Positions 13,501 through 23,928 of a DNA stretch of 64,000 nt are shown piece after piece; the stretch's first letter is position 1; every line of letters begins with the position of its first letter. The position numbers and the translations under genes were made by a program. The stretch lies in NCBI GenBank assembly GCA_003117195.1, contig BDSI01000004.1, positions 248,001 through 312,000 on the forward strand. The letters are read 5' to 3'. Source of the stretch: Eudorina sp. 2006-703-Eu-15. Its lineage: Eukaryota; Chlorophyta; Chlorophyceae; Chlamydomonadales; Volvocaceae. The notes under the pieces are model-generated. The model was not told where the DNA came from, did no database searches, and saw only the letters and a list, made by a program, of their open reading frames with translations.

Positions 13501-14216
13501 CAAGGCGCACAAGATGCTGGTGGGGGCCGTGGAGGCCCAGATGAGCGCGCTGATCGACGCCTTCCACTCGCTCATCCCGCGGGACCTGCTGGACAAGTAC
13601 GCGTTCAGTAGCCTGGAGATGCAGCTTCTGGTGTGCGGGGAGCAACGAATTGACATCCAGGACCTCAAGCGCCACTGCAAGTAAGCTGCACGAAATCCGG
13701 GTCCCCTTTCCGCTTCGCATCTTCACCAGCCGGGTTAATGCTGAGAAACACGCGGATCCCACTGGCACTACGGGTGACATTGGGTCCGCTGGGACCTGGG
13801 CCCATTGTTAGCCTGCGCACTGATCTCTCCACATGATCCGATGGTTCGACGTGTTCTAACGGCAGTTTTCTTACACCGACGACAGGTACGAGGATGGCTA
13901 CACGGGCAAGGAGGATATCATCTCGTGGTTCTGGGACGTGGCGGAGTCGTTCGACGACGTCCAGCGACGCCAACTGCTGCAGTTCTGGTCCGGCTCGGAT
14001 GGCATGCCCGCGGAGGGTTTCGGATCCATGGACCCAGCGTTCCACATGGTAGCTGTGGAGCGCATGTACGACCCCAACGACACGACTGCTCGGCTGCCCG
14101 CCGCCCACACGTGCTTCCGGCAGCTGGACCTGCCGCGCTACGTCTCCCGTGACGAGCTGCGTGAGAAGATCCTGTGTGCGATCACCATTGGGCAGGGCTA
14201 CATGGCACTATCCTGA
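1596..14216 (+). CDS. Multidomain SPRY-PCMT-pseudokinase-HECT E3 ubiquitin ligase
   Basis: Predicted E3 ubiquitin ligase of about 2,929 residues in 23 exons. Exons: 1596-1874, 1944-3545, 3791-4247, 4482-4594, 4773-4898, 5055-5725, 5985-6201, 6377-6560, 6829-7096, 7255-7452, 7604-7694, 7806-7910, 8072-8238, 8390-8577, 8725-8869, 8995-9226, 9488-9671, 9792-10402, 10662-10898, 11032-12465, 12569-13145, 13308-13680, 13886-14216. Phases agree at the junctions and the sum is divisible by three. Intron 1 uses a GC donor (GAG|GCAAGC). The exon 2/3 junction is the least certain; donor 3547 with acceptor 3772 also keeps frame. Order: low-complexity N-terminus, six SPRY-like modules, PCMT-type methyltransferase, charged helical linker, Gly/Ser-rich spacer, kinase-like domain, HECT domain. 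The ATG at 1596 is the first in a long open exon, but upstream exons are possible. The HECT class transfers ubiquitin through a catalytic cysteine, which is present (Cys2896). SPRY modules normally bind protein partners, so substrate recruitment is a likely role. The fusion itself is the novelty. Confidence 0.85.
2215..7910 (+). other. Array of about six SPRY-like modules
   Basis: Repeating SPRY/B30.2-like pattern: a 'SG-H-W-V' strand, then 'FIGV', then 'YYLSNG-IRV', then 'GD-V-V-LD' and 'I-FFRNG'. Approximate modules: 2215-2975 (interrupted by a Ser/Ala-rich insert), 3020-4130, 4131-5220, 5240-5690, 5985-6903 and 6904-7910. Module 3 (YGDYSTVLANQ with YYLSNGVIRVGG) and module 5 (GGDYATVLGTL with YYLSNGTIRVAG) are the most alike, suggesting internal duplication. 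SPRY folds are protein-interaction modules; several in tandem on a ligase suggest multivalent substrate or scaffold binding. Modules 1 and 6 are divergent, so the exact count is soft. Confidence 0.75.
8072..9226 (+). other. PCMT-type (protein-L-isoaspartate) O-methyltransferase domain
   Basis: Exons 13-16 encode about 244 residues (near 1438-1681). The pattern follows PCMT1: an N-terminal helix (NEELVNILKAKG), 'IPRDLFVPKD', then the SAM motif I FLDVGCGTGYVTA, a motif II-like acidic strand (GTVHGIE), 'YDAIYCDASL', and 'LLKPGGRMVV' near the end. The family signature, usually T-I-S-x-P, is here T-M-T-L-P: the hydroxyl residue is kept as Thr and the Pro is kept. SAM binding therefore looks intact, while isoaspartyl methyl transfer is plausible but unproven. 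In animals PCMTD1/2 pair a PCMT domain with a SOCS box that recruits a cullin ligase; here the domain is fused directly to a ligase. Confidence 0.8.
10800..12330 (+). other. Protein-kinase-like (probable pseudokinase) domain
   Basis: Exons 19-20. Kinase landmarks visible: a beta-strand with a possible ATP-site lysine (VRVWKVP), HPNITAVLGVC typical of the alpha-C to beta-4 region in TKL kinases, a hinge-like LWVVEEAF, and a C-lobe segment SFYAFGVVLLQLLT resembling 'DVYSFGVVLWEL'. The catalytic HRD and DFG motifs are not seen; the region between is Gln- and Ser-rich. I read it as a degenerate TKL-like kinase fold with a binding or scaffold role. Confidence in the fold is moderate. Confidence 0.6.
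12400..14216 (+). other. HECT catalytic domain
   Basis: Begins near RRKVFLQEV at the end of exon 20 and runs to the stop. It contains the classic V-T-F-GE-G-D-GG-REWF block (VTFIGEAGMDSGGVTREWF), FVGLFMAKAI, an insert of about 100 residues (near 13080-13450), YAFSSLEMQLLVCG, and the C-lobe QLLQFWSGSDGMP. The acceptor cysteine is in LPAAHTCFRQLDLP, with its codon at 14112-14114, 34 residues before the end, as in active HECT ligases. All visible catalytic features are kept, so the enzyme is probably active. Confidence 0.92.
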
Positions 14217-14544
14217 GGATCTGCTGCAAATGTTACGGGACTCTCGTTACACATAAGAACTGGACAGTTACTCTGTGGAGGTAATTTTGACGCGGCATAC
14301 ATGCATGCCGAAGTGGGATATGGCACGCCTACGATGCGTGACTGGTGCTGAGCTTTCGCGTGTGTATGTGTGTAGAAGTTTCGACTGGGTTGCGCGCCTG
14401 ATGTGCGCGCATTCGCAGATTGTGCAGTAACGGCAGGCATGCCGCACTTCAATATCGGGTTCCGAAGACGAAGGATTGACTATCTTTTGGGGCCTAAAAA
14501 AGAGTTCGTAGGCATGGTTTGGGCTGCCTGATTTGCGCTGGAGG

Positions 14545-14605
14545 TGAGACAGTTTCTGCAAAAGCGAGGCTTTCATCTGAGACAGTTTCTGCAAAAGCGA
14601 GGCTT
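14545..14605. repeat. 28-bp direct repeat, two copies
   Basis: The 28-bp unit starting TGAGACAGTTTCTGC occurs at 14545-14572 and again at 14578-14605, identical, separated by 5 bp. Confidence 0.95.
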
Positions 14606-14900
14606 CGGATCTGTCTCAAATCACATGACTCCAGTCAACGGCATTTCCGTTGGTCGTCTGGTCCCTTTGACGTTGTCACAATATGACTGTAGGAATTCAA
14701 CTAATGAATGGTCTTAGCTAACCTCGCACTTCGCACCTGTGCAATGTGATCCGATGACGTCGTACGTCGTGCATGCCGGGATGTGGCCGTTGTCAGCGGC
14801 GTCTTGCCTCTGCGCCTATTGACTGCCTAGTCTAGCTTGTGGTATGAGACAAATATTGGCTCGTGATGGGGCGTCACATGGGGCGTTAAGGGAAAGAGAA

Positions 14901-14905
14901 TGTAA
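14901..14905 (+). promoter_or_regulatory. Candidate TGTAA polyadenylation signal of the HECT gene
   Basis: TGTAA is the usual volvocine polyadenylation motif. This copy lies 685 nt after the HECT stop codon and is the first one I noticed downstream. Confidence 0.35.
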
Positions 14906-15320
14906 CAAACGGCTGGAGACGCTTGATCTTCCTGACCCACTTCAAGCCAACCTCCGAAATAAACCCCATCGCGCACCCGAATAACATACAACGGCCCTGA
15001 AGATGAAGGAGCCTTCGTGACGTGCCGAGACCACATGGCGGCCGTTACCAAAATTTTTGATGCGCGCCGAACCGATGTACAACAGCGCCTCCGTCCAATG
15101 TGACAGAGTCAGCGTAAGCCAAAACCGCGCTCGTCCCATTTCCTTTCCTCGAGTCACGTGAGCGCATTCAGTCCCCGGATCCAAACAAATATCGAAAGAA
15201 TATCTGCACAGTGGCCCAGTGGGCACACAGCATACTGATACAGCACGCCCGCATTGTTGCGTAGTCTGGCACGAGCAAGCGTCCAGTCTTCACGGCCGCA
15301 CTTCGAACCTGCCGGGATTA

Positions 15321-16467
15321 TTACTTCTCGCCGGTCACGCTCTTGACGAAGGCGTCCACGCTCTTCTTGACGCTCTCGCTGCAACCAGTCAACGGTCCAT
15401 GAAGTCCAGGTTAAGGCATCGACCTGAACTACTGCGATACTTTCGCACACGCAGCAAACAGTGATACTCACCGCTCCGCCGGGTCCGTGAAGTAGCGGTA
15501 CGCGAACAGGCCGGTCACGGCAACGCCGATCAGCTGCAGACCCTTGTTCACCTGTACATTTTGTCAAGCGTGCATCGACTTTAGCGGGAGCCACGGACAC
15601 TTCCCGAGGAGAGGGATAGTGTGCAGAAAGCAAGTGACTTACGACCGGGATTTTGTCGACGGCATCAATAGTTGCGCCGATGGCGATCTGCGCGACGACT
15701 ACGCCCCTACGAAGCAATGCAATTCATAACAGGAATAGTTGTCCAAAACGCGCACAAAACCCTTAGATGAGGCACGTTTCTCACGACGCGACGAAACGAA
15801 GCAAGCATATCAGACTGGAATGCGTCGCCACGACATCCATTCCTTACAGGATGATGGCAATGGCAGCGGGCTTCTCTGAGTTCTCAGTGCTCTCCCACTT
15901 GCCCTGCAATTACGAGCAAACAAAGTTGACATCAACAAAAGTCAAGCGAATAGATCACCACAAGCGCAAAATTTCAACTCCATATTTTTTAACTAGATGC
16001 ATCACTTGTTCCCATGCAGTTATGGGATGTAAGGTTCCTTGACAGCAAGACGCGCTGATCAGATTGGTCCCACCTGCACAAACTTCAGGGCTTCAGTTGC
16101 CTGGGTCTGCAGCTTCTGGACAGTCTCGTCCGAAGAGGACGGACTGGGGGTGCTGCTCTCGGGCTCAGAGCGCACGACCACAACACCTGTCGATATCCGG
16201 TGATTGGCCGTGGGTGCCGTCAGGGTCCACCTCACCGCCAGACCCAGATGTGCTCCCAAAGTAGCCAGTGCATATACTTACGCTTCCGCAGGGGCGCCGG
16301 AACAGTAGCTCGAGCCACACTCCTGCACAGGCCAGGAGTTTAAAAAAAGGTGGAGTTGCCATAGCGCAGCGGGCATCACCAAAGGAAGCGAGAACTGGTG
16401 TTGTCCAGGCACCGCACCTGCGCAGGGACAAACCCGAGGCAGCGGACTTCACGGCAAGGACAGACAT
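15321..16467 (-). CDS. CURT1/CAAD-domain thylakoid membrane-curvature protein
   Basis: Six exons on the minus strand: 16278-16467, 16074-16186, 15848-15903, 15643-15706, 15472-15551, 15321-15378. Phases close and give 186 residues. The N-terminus (MSVLAVKSAASGLSLRRCG) looks like a chloroplast transit peptide, with a possible cleavage near VVVVRS. The mature part has a Ser-rich acidic stretch, an amphipathic helix, two membrane helices (AIAIILGVVVAQIAIGATID and GLQLIGVAVTGLFAYRYF) and a C-terminal helix ending KSVTGEK. This is the layout of CURT1 proteins, which oligomerise in thylakoid membranes and bend grana margins. The exon 1/2 junction is the weakest: a strong GTAAGT donor four bases away would need a different acceptor. 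It diverges from the next gene across a 305-bp promoter. Which CURT1 paralogue it is cannot be told. Confidence 0.87.
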
Positions 16468-16772
16468 CTTTCGCGAAAGTGAGAGGACTGGAAACTGGTG
16501 AATGACTTGTCAAAACCTTATTGGCTGTGTGCTAACTGTGTCCGTTAAGCTCCCAATACTATGCAAGCTTACACATTAAATCTCAGGTGCGACATGCTGG
16601 TCTCGGAGCACTATGCTTTTTCCGCTTCCCTGCATTCCGGCCCATGTGCCGTTGCAATACTTTTTGGCGTGCATGTTCTTTGCCAATGAGTTCTGAACTT
16701 TATGGGAGGCATCCGCATACCCTGATGACTTCCGAACTCCTTATTGGCGCGAGATAGGACTCAGTCAGCAAC
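16468..16772. promoter_or_regulatory. Shared divergent promoter region, CURT1 and RNA-binding gene
   Basis: 305 bp separate the two start codons, which face away from each other. The region must contain both 5' UTRs and both promoters. It is visibly richer in A and T than the flanking exons. No specific motif could be assigned. Confidence 0.55.
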
Positions 16773-19700
16773 ATGGTCGATTTCGTTTTCGGTAAGCTGT
16801 ATATTTACAAAGTGCAGATGTCGTGTTGCGCTTAATACTGCTTTTCCTTACCGGCGTGCCCTGTCCTCTCCGTGCCCGAAGCTGCACAGCCATCCACCAC
16901 AACACCCATCACGCCGAGGGACAGTGGTACGTTGAATACAGCGTGGCCTCATGCCACCGCGTCGGAAGGAGCCCTGGCGCCGTTGACTCCCACAGCCTTC
17001 CCCGGGCCCCCTTTCATTGTGGGCGGAGGGGACACGGAGACACGACAGCGTCGTAGCTCAGGTGCGGATGGTGACCCCTGTCCCACATCTGATCTCCATG
17101 GGCGATGCTGTTGGTGCAGTATCCTTTTTAAACCAGGATTGGGGCCGACGGACCACGCCGAACCGTGTCCTGCTCACGCCGTACAGCGGCTCAACGCCCC
17201 TGTTGTCACTTGTCCCGGAATCCGTGAATCGTTTGATGATTCGGCGCGGTCTGAACCTCCCTTGAGCCAGGTCCGCGCTCGTCGGGTGGCAACCGCGGAC
17301 GATTCAGATCGGCTGCAGCCTTCCGCCGACACGGCCCAGCAGCAGCAGTCGGCAGCCCCGCGGACGCGTTGCCGCTGTACGCCGCCGCCGTGGCCGCGTC
17401 GTCAACTCCCACGACACAGCCGCGGACGGGGCGCTCTCAAGACCTCGCCGCGCACTCCCCAACCTGGGCCAGCGCCGCGCCCTCCCTCACGGGCAGCAGC
17501 GTGGAAGTTCATGAGCAAGCTGCTGCCGGCGATTCAGCAACAGGAGGCTCGCCCTGGTCTGGGCCTGGTGGTCATGTCGGCGGCGCGGCCTCCAGCGCAT
17601 TGTTTGACGAAGCTGGCGGCAACGCGCTGGACCAGCTGATTAGCCTGCTGCTACTACCAGATGACGACCCGTCGGGTTTGGGTGACATGCTTTGTGGTGG
17701 TGGTGGTGGTGGCGGTGGTGGCCCGGTTGCTGCTACTGCACCTGCAGTGGTCGCCAATGGTGATCCCAGCGGGGACACCGACCCACGGGACACAGTGAGG
17801 CCCCTCCCAGTCGGCGGCCCAGCTGTCAGGACGTTGAATGGCACTCCAGGGGGGTTCCTGCCCGCGGAAGTGCAGCGGAGGCCGGCAGCGGGGCAGCCAC
17901 CCCTTGGGCTGGTCGCGGCAGCCCCGGGCCTTGCCGCGCCAGGGGGTCCCGTGGGTCCGCCGGGGAGCTCGACCACGGCGCCGATGCGGCGCACCGGCCT
18001 GGCGCCCGCGAGGCTCCCTCAAGCAACGACAAGGGCGGGCCCGGTAGCGTCCGCGTCGGTCGGTGGCGACAGCGACGACGGGACTGCCGCGCTCGGTGGG
18101 TGCACATGATCGAGCGGCATACGCGGCAAGTGCGGTACGTGCGGTACGTGCACTGATGTGGGTCACCGGCTCACTATCACACGGGTTGCCGCATCATCAT
18201 AGATATGTGGGCGACCCATGGGACAACGGGCCACCCGTAGAATCCAGCCGCTGGCTATCGCGCCTGGCCAGCCGCGCCTCCAGGCATCTATCACCCACTG
18301 GAACCTGTGGCAGGGAAGACCGGGTTGGGTTTCTGGTTGCGACATGCGCAGGCCTCGACGCTCTGGCGGCGGCCCTGGATGAGGTGGAGACCTCCCTGGA
18401 CTGGCCCAGCAGCCCGCCATCGGCGCTGCTGGGCTTGGGCTCCCTGAGCCTCGAGGACGCGGACACAGCGGCCGCGGCAGTGCCGGGGTCAGGTCGCAGC
18501 GCGCAGGACTCCCAGCAGCGCCAACAACAGCAGGAGCAGGAGCGGCGCCGGCGACCAAAGCGGGTGGCGAAGCGGGCAGCTTCGGAGTTGGCGGACCGCC
18601 CCGCGGAGGCCGTCCGCCGAGACGACCGTAAGTCGGCGGGCGAACGGGCGGGCGGGCGACAAAGCGAGCGGCACTTGCGGGCTGGAGGTGGGTCCTACCT
18701 CGAAGCGGCTCGTTCGCCGTCTGGCCGTCTGGCTGGCTGGGGATGTCTCGGATGCAGTCGCACACGTCCAGACTCGATTGCAAAGTGCTGGGAGCGTGCA
18801 CGTGCGTGTAGTGCAGCTTCAACGTGTGCACCAACTTCCCATACCCCCCGGGCCGACGTTGTGCTGGTGCGTCTATGTGTGCATGTGTGTGTGTGTACGT
18901 GAGCAGGCGCCGCCCGCGGCAGTGGCGTGGGCGACGGCGGCTCCTGGCGGGTGATGCTGTCGGCGCCCGCGCCCCACAATCCCGAGGTGCGCCCTGCAGC
19001 CCCCGGTCGACTTCAGGTGGAGGCCCCTGCCGCACCCAGCTTTGTTTCGGTACCCGCGTGAGGAAGCATGACGGCCCTTGCGATCTTCCCTTAGCTTCCC
19101 AGGGAAGAACCAAGGCCAGTCCAAACCTGCTAACCAGCCCACGGCTAACTCGGCCGGCGGCGAGGCCCTGTTGGTGCATCGAGACGGGTCTGTGCAGCTG
19201 CACCGCCACCGGGGCCGTGCTCGCGCCGGGTCGGTTCGGCCGTGACGGGCAGGGACACGGGCACCTCCGCCCGTGTCTCACTTCCGCCTGTCTCTTGTCA
19301 CATTGAACTGAACTGCTCGCCCCTGTCAGGTCCACATCGGTTCGTCGCCCCGTGTCACCAGCATGTGCTGGGCTGGGTTGTCTTTTTGCTGCTGCTGCTG
19401 CTGCCACCTGCTGCAGAGTGTGGCCACGCTGCTGCTGGCGGGCCGGCTGGTCAACCCCACAACAGCCGTGCCGGCGCCGCTGCTCGCGGCAGCCGCGACG
19501 CGGCATCCCACACCGCACCCGCCGCAGCCTCAAGCGAACGGCGCCGACGGGGCGGGGTCGTGTGCGCTGGGCGCCCAGGTCCCCGCGGTCGCGGTGGTCA
19601 GGTGCCCCACTGAGCAGGACGCCGCGCTGGCGCTGGCGCTCAACGGCCGTCGACTGTACTCCCCGACCCGGGCGCTCGCCAGGAGCGGGGCGGACGTGTG

Positions 19701-22700
19701 GCGGCCCATGACGGTGCGTCGTGACGGCATCTGTAACAGACTGAACGACGACGCATATGCACCGCACGTTCGCCATCCTTCCTCATTCCCCTCGCAGCAC
19801 GGGCGGCGGTGCAGCACGTGCCCTTGCACCAGCACCCCCTTGCCGTACTCTGTCGTACTCCGTAATCCCAGGCGAGCTCGGTGCGCTTGATGTCTCCTCC
19901 TGCCTGCGCTTAGCGCACGTGTTCCGTACGTCCGTTGTGTTTGATGACGGCTAACGGGTACCTGCAGGGTAAGGCAATACGGCGCCGTACCGGGCTGGGT
20001 GAAATGCTGAGTCCCGGGGGGCCCTGCGGCCGCAGGTGGTGCTGCAGTGCTGGCCCGAGGGGCGGGGCGGGGCCGGCGGTGCGCCGCCTGTGCTGGCCGT
20101 GCCCCCCAGGCCCGCGTCCGCGGCTTCGTCCTCCTCGCCGCTGCAAGGGTCCCGGGTTCGCGAGGCCGGCTCCCGAGTGCGCCGGGTGGGTGGGTGGGTG
20201 GCTGGGTGGGTGCGCTCCTCGGCGGGGGTAGGGGTTCCGGGGGGGAGGGCTATAGGAAATTGGTAGACATTGGTAGGGGTTCCGGGGGAAGGAAGGTGGG
20301 CAGGCAGGTGGACGGTTCCGAGCATGTCAGGGTGTCATTTGGGCGGAAGGCGGTTGACGTTGCGCGGCCCAGCTGTCGGTCGGTCGGGCATGGGAACATG
20401 TCTCGTCACGCACGGCCAGGGGTGGCGGCAAAGCACTGCCTGCCACCGTTGGCACGACAGGGGTTCGTAACGGCGATGGTCGGAGATACACCCGGCCCTC
20501 AGCAGGGCGCCAGGGGCTTCCCGCCCCGCATGTCGTACTCATGCCGTACTCATGATAGCTGCCTGCCGTGGCGCCCGGGCAGGTGGTGGTGTCCGGCCTG
20601 CCGGGCCACTTGGACGTGGATGACGTCATCGCGCTGTTCGGCAACGGCCTGCAGCTGCCGGGCCACTGCCCCACGCCACAGGCAAGTGGGGGCCTTGGGG
20701 ACTAGCTCAGATCAGAACAGGTCAGCTCAGCTCAGCGGCGAGACCGCGTGCGGGGCAGGGGCAGGGGCTTTGCGCGTTTCCTCACTGTCAATCAAGACCA
20801 GGGCGACAGCAGTAAGAATCCTACACCGGCAGTAGTTGTCTGAAGGCGGTGACCGATGCGGATGAGGGCGCAGGGATGCACCCGGCCCCGGATGAGCGCA
20901 GCAGCAACACATGACCCGTCCCACCCACATCTATTACACCATCAAGGAGGCGCACCTGCCTGCCTGACTGCCGCGGATCTCGTGTTGCGTTGCACCTGCT
21001 GCTGCGTACACTGCTCTTTGACGGGTACCGTAGCCTGCGTGCCCACGGGGCGGGCTGGGTTGAGCCCTTAGGAAGGATTTCCCATCCGTGGGGCCCCTCA
21101 GCCGCCCCGTTACCTGGCCCCCTGCCGCCCCGTTACCTGGCCCCCTGCCACCCCCGCCGCGCAGCACCGGCGCTTCCTGATGCTCTGTCCGGACGCTGCG
21201 GCCTTCAACGCGGTGAGTGCCCTCCCTCCCTTCCGGACGGACGGACGGACTGACGGACGGACACTCGCACCCGACACACACCCGCTCGCACCCGACACAC
21301 AACCGCTCGCGTCCGTTCCGTTCGCTCAATCGGTTGGTCGCTGGCCGCTTGACTGTTGTACGGCGCGCCCCCCTCTCCGCCATCATCGGGCGCCACCGCA
21401 GATGTTGGAGTGGTCGGGCACGCAGCTGCCGGACAAGCCGCTGGACGCGCTGCAGCAGATCGTCCCACGGGTTGCTGGCTGGTGCACCGTCCGAGTGGAG
21501 GTGCGTGACGGCGGCCGTCGGACCGCCGTACAGGGCTCCTTAGGCCTTACCGGGCGCGCACGCCGGGATCCCCTTCCTGAGCCAGGCAATCCATCTCAGT
21601 CCTTTCTATCTCAGGCCGCCCCTCCGACGTCGCTATTTGCACCCTGGGTTTCACGGTTGCGCCCGGAGTGCTGCCCCACCGTTGCACCCGGAGTGCTGCC
21701 CCTCCGCTGTGGTGGTTGCGGCTCCGTCGTCGTTTGGGTCGTGTCCTTCTGGACGGGGCTCCCACGCTTCCCCGTGTCCGTGGCTCCTTGCACCACCTTT
21801 ACACCTACCCGCCCACCCACTCGCCCATCTGGCTGGCTGTGCGGCTGACCCGATGACCGCAGGAGGACGACGGGGTGCAGCTGCCCGCGCTCATGTCGCA
21901 CCTGCTGAGCACCGCGCGACACGGCGGCGGCGGCGGCAGCGCGGCGGCCGCTGACAGCGCCGTCGCCGCCGCAGCCGCCCGCCGGCAGCAGCTGTACCCC
22001 CCGGTAGCGGGTCGGTTCCACCCGGCTGATCTGGACGAGATGGACGAGATGATGGCTGCAGCGACAGCTGCTACTGCGGCAGATGCAACAGCCGACAGCG
22101 CCGAGTCCGCCGCGCCGCCATCATCTGCGGCGACCATCACAGCCGGGCCGGTGACGGCGGCTGCTGGAACGGACGGCGGCGAGCCGGCAGCCAAGGCTGC
22201 CGGCGCCAACCCTGCGGTGGAGGGAACAGCAACCCAAGGGGCACTCGCAGTGATCGGCGGAGCTTCAGCAGCGGTGACTAACCGGAGTCCCGAGGAGCGA
22301 CTACATGCCCTGAGCTTGTACTCGCCCGAAGACGCGGCGGCGGCGGCGGAGCGCGCGGAGAGCTCCAGGGGCGCCTCCTCCAGCGGCCTGGCAGCGCGTC
22401 CCGCGCCGCGCTTGCGCCGCGCCGGCGGCGGCGGCCAGTACGCCGCATCATCGGGCGCGGGCGGAGTCTTCTTCGGCCCCGGCAGCAGCGCCGCCGGCGC
22501 CGCCGCCGCAGGCGTCCACGCCGCGAGTGCCCTGCACGGCAACGCCGCCGCGGCGGCTGCAGCCCGTTGTGCGTGCTGTCCGCTGCCCTCGTCGGCCGGC
22601 GCCTCGGGCGATATGGGCTGGAGCGGCCAGGCTGCTGTGGAGCTGCTGTCTAAGCTCTTGGCGCTTGGGATTGAGCCGCTGGGGGAGGGCGCCGCGGAGG

Positions 22701-22873
22701 AGGAGGAGCGCGCTCCGTTCTTCCGCGGCAGCCGGAAGCGCATGTCGATGCACTTTGGGCGGAGGGCGGAAGAGGAGGAGGCGGAGGAGGCGGAGGAGGA
22801 GCAGGCGGGGGCAGGCGCGGCGGGGGCTGGCACGGCGGAGAGGCCGGGAGGTGCTGCGGGCAAGGGCGCTTGA
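16773..22873 (+). CDS. Probable RRM-type RNA-binding protein (distant U2AF-large-subunit-like?)
   Basis: Exons placed: 16773-16791, 16882-17061, 17271-18095, 18352-18627, 18907-19057, 19095-19229, 19419-19713, 20036-20185, 20583-20681, 21165-21212, 21402-21500, 21863-22873. Phases agree throughout, giving about 1,095 residues. One intron has a textbook GC donor (CAG|GCAAGT at 20682). The first half is low complexity (Gly run, Gln/Arg-rich basic patch ending RRRRPKRVAKR). Two RRM-like pieces follow: VAVVRCPTEQDAALALALNG with a trailing VWRP, and VVVSGLPGHLDVDDVIALFG followed by RFLMLCPDAAAFNAMLEW. The order and the 'RP' after the first piece recall U2AF65 RRM1-RRM2, but identity is low and RRM2 looks contracted; a small exon in 20682-21164 may have been missed. 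The C-terminus is Ala-rich and ends in a Glu/Ala tract. If correct it would act in nuclear RNA processing. Gene confident, function weak. Confidence 0.6.
20251..20270 (+). repeat. Dispersed 20-bp intronic motif, copy 1
   Basis: TATAGGAAATTGGTAGACAT preceded by a G-run, inside the intron 20186-20582. It is identical to the copy at 34033 and one mismatch from the copy at 32055. Confidence 0.9.
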
Positions 22874-23928
22874 GCTAGGTTATTCTTAATATCTCTTGTC
22901 AAGCTGACCGGGTACACGGGGGAGGCAGTCGGATTTCCCGACTATTGCATCATGGGTGTCTTCCTGGGTGTCTGTTAGCAGCTGCCCGGGTTGAGGTGGT
23001 GTCTGTCCAGTGTCGGGGCTGCGGCCTGGGGGGGATACGGCAGGGTGGGTCGCATGCAGGGGGCCGGCTTGGGCAACGGTTCAACCCCGTCCGGTTGAGG
23101 GGTGTACCGGGGCCTCTCGCGCGGCGCTTGGGGTGGGGCGCTGATCGGGGTGGTGGCGACGCCACATGTACAGTACAGTGCAGTGCAGCGCGACACGGTA
23201 CAGAAATTGTACCGACATGTCGTACCATGTAAGCACCTTCGGAGCCTGGCCTGGCTGACCTCGGCTGGCTGGGGAGGGCGTGTTTGGGGGTTGACAGCGG
23301 GATGCGGTCACTGCCATCCTAGCTGGAGCCGGGGAGCCCCTTCCCGGGTTTGTCCGGGAGGGGGGGTTCGGGCGTGTGATGCGCTGGGCTTCCGTACCGA
23401 GGGTACGACACGTCCCTGCCTGTGGAGATTGCGTTCGCCCGGGCTCGATGTGGCCTGCACTGTACAATTTCTGTCTGTAGGGCAATGCCGGGACCTTTCT
23501 ACTACCGTGCCACATCCGGTTGTCCGACAGCTGTAACGCTAAAATCTGTGGATGAGCCGTTGTGTAACTTCTTGTTTACCGTGGATGTTACCAGCACTAC
23601 TTTATCGCCGATCGCATATGCTGACGTGGGCGAAGGCCGTGCTGGGCGCCCGTCGGTACGTGCGCTCGAGGGGCTTCCATAACCCATTGATCTTGACCCC
23701 GGGCATGGCTTGGACATGGCTGGGAGCTCTTATCGATTCCCACGGAGGCAGCAGTCGATGGCAGTTAGGCGTACGCGACCGTCCGTACAGTAGTTGCACC
23801 AATACAGTTTGGCGGCTATTCCTAACCTTTCAGGTCATTACAAAGCGCATATTGTTGAGGAAACTAAAGCCTGAACGCCAAAGAAACTTGTTTGCGGTTG
23901 TCTTGTCGACGTCGTTATATAGCACGCT
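22874..23928. other. Intergenic region, RNA-binding gene to TIM23
   Basis: No exon supported. Contains TGTAA at 23229-23233 and short GTACAGTACAGTGCAGTGC-type repeats near 23170. The last 300 bp are less GC-rich and probably hold the TIM23 promoter. Confidence 0.5.

Larger units (their letters stand above)
14217..15320. other. Convergent intergenic region (HECT / CURT1 3' ends)
   Basis: No exon supported. It should contain both 3' UTRs. It holds a short tandem repeat at 14545-14605 and a TGTAA at 14901. Confidence 0.55.
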
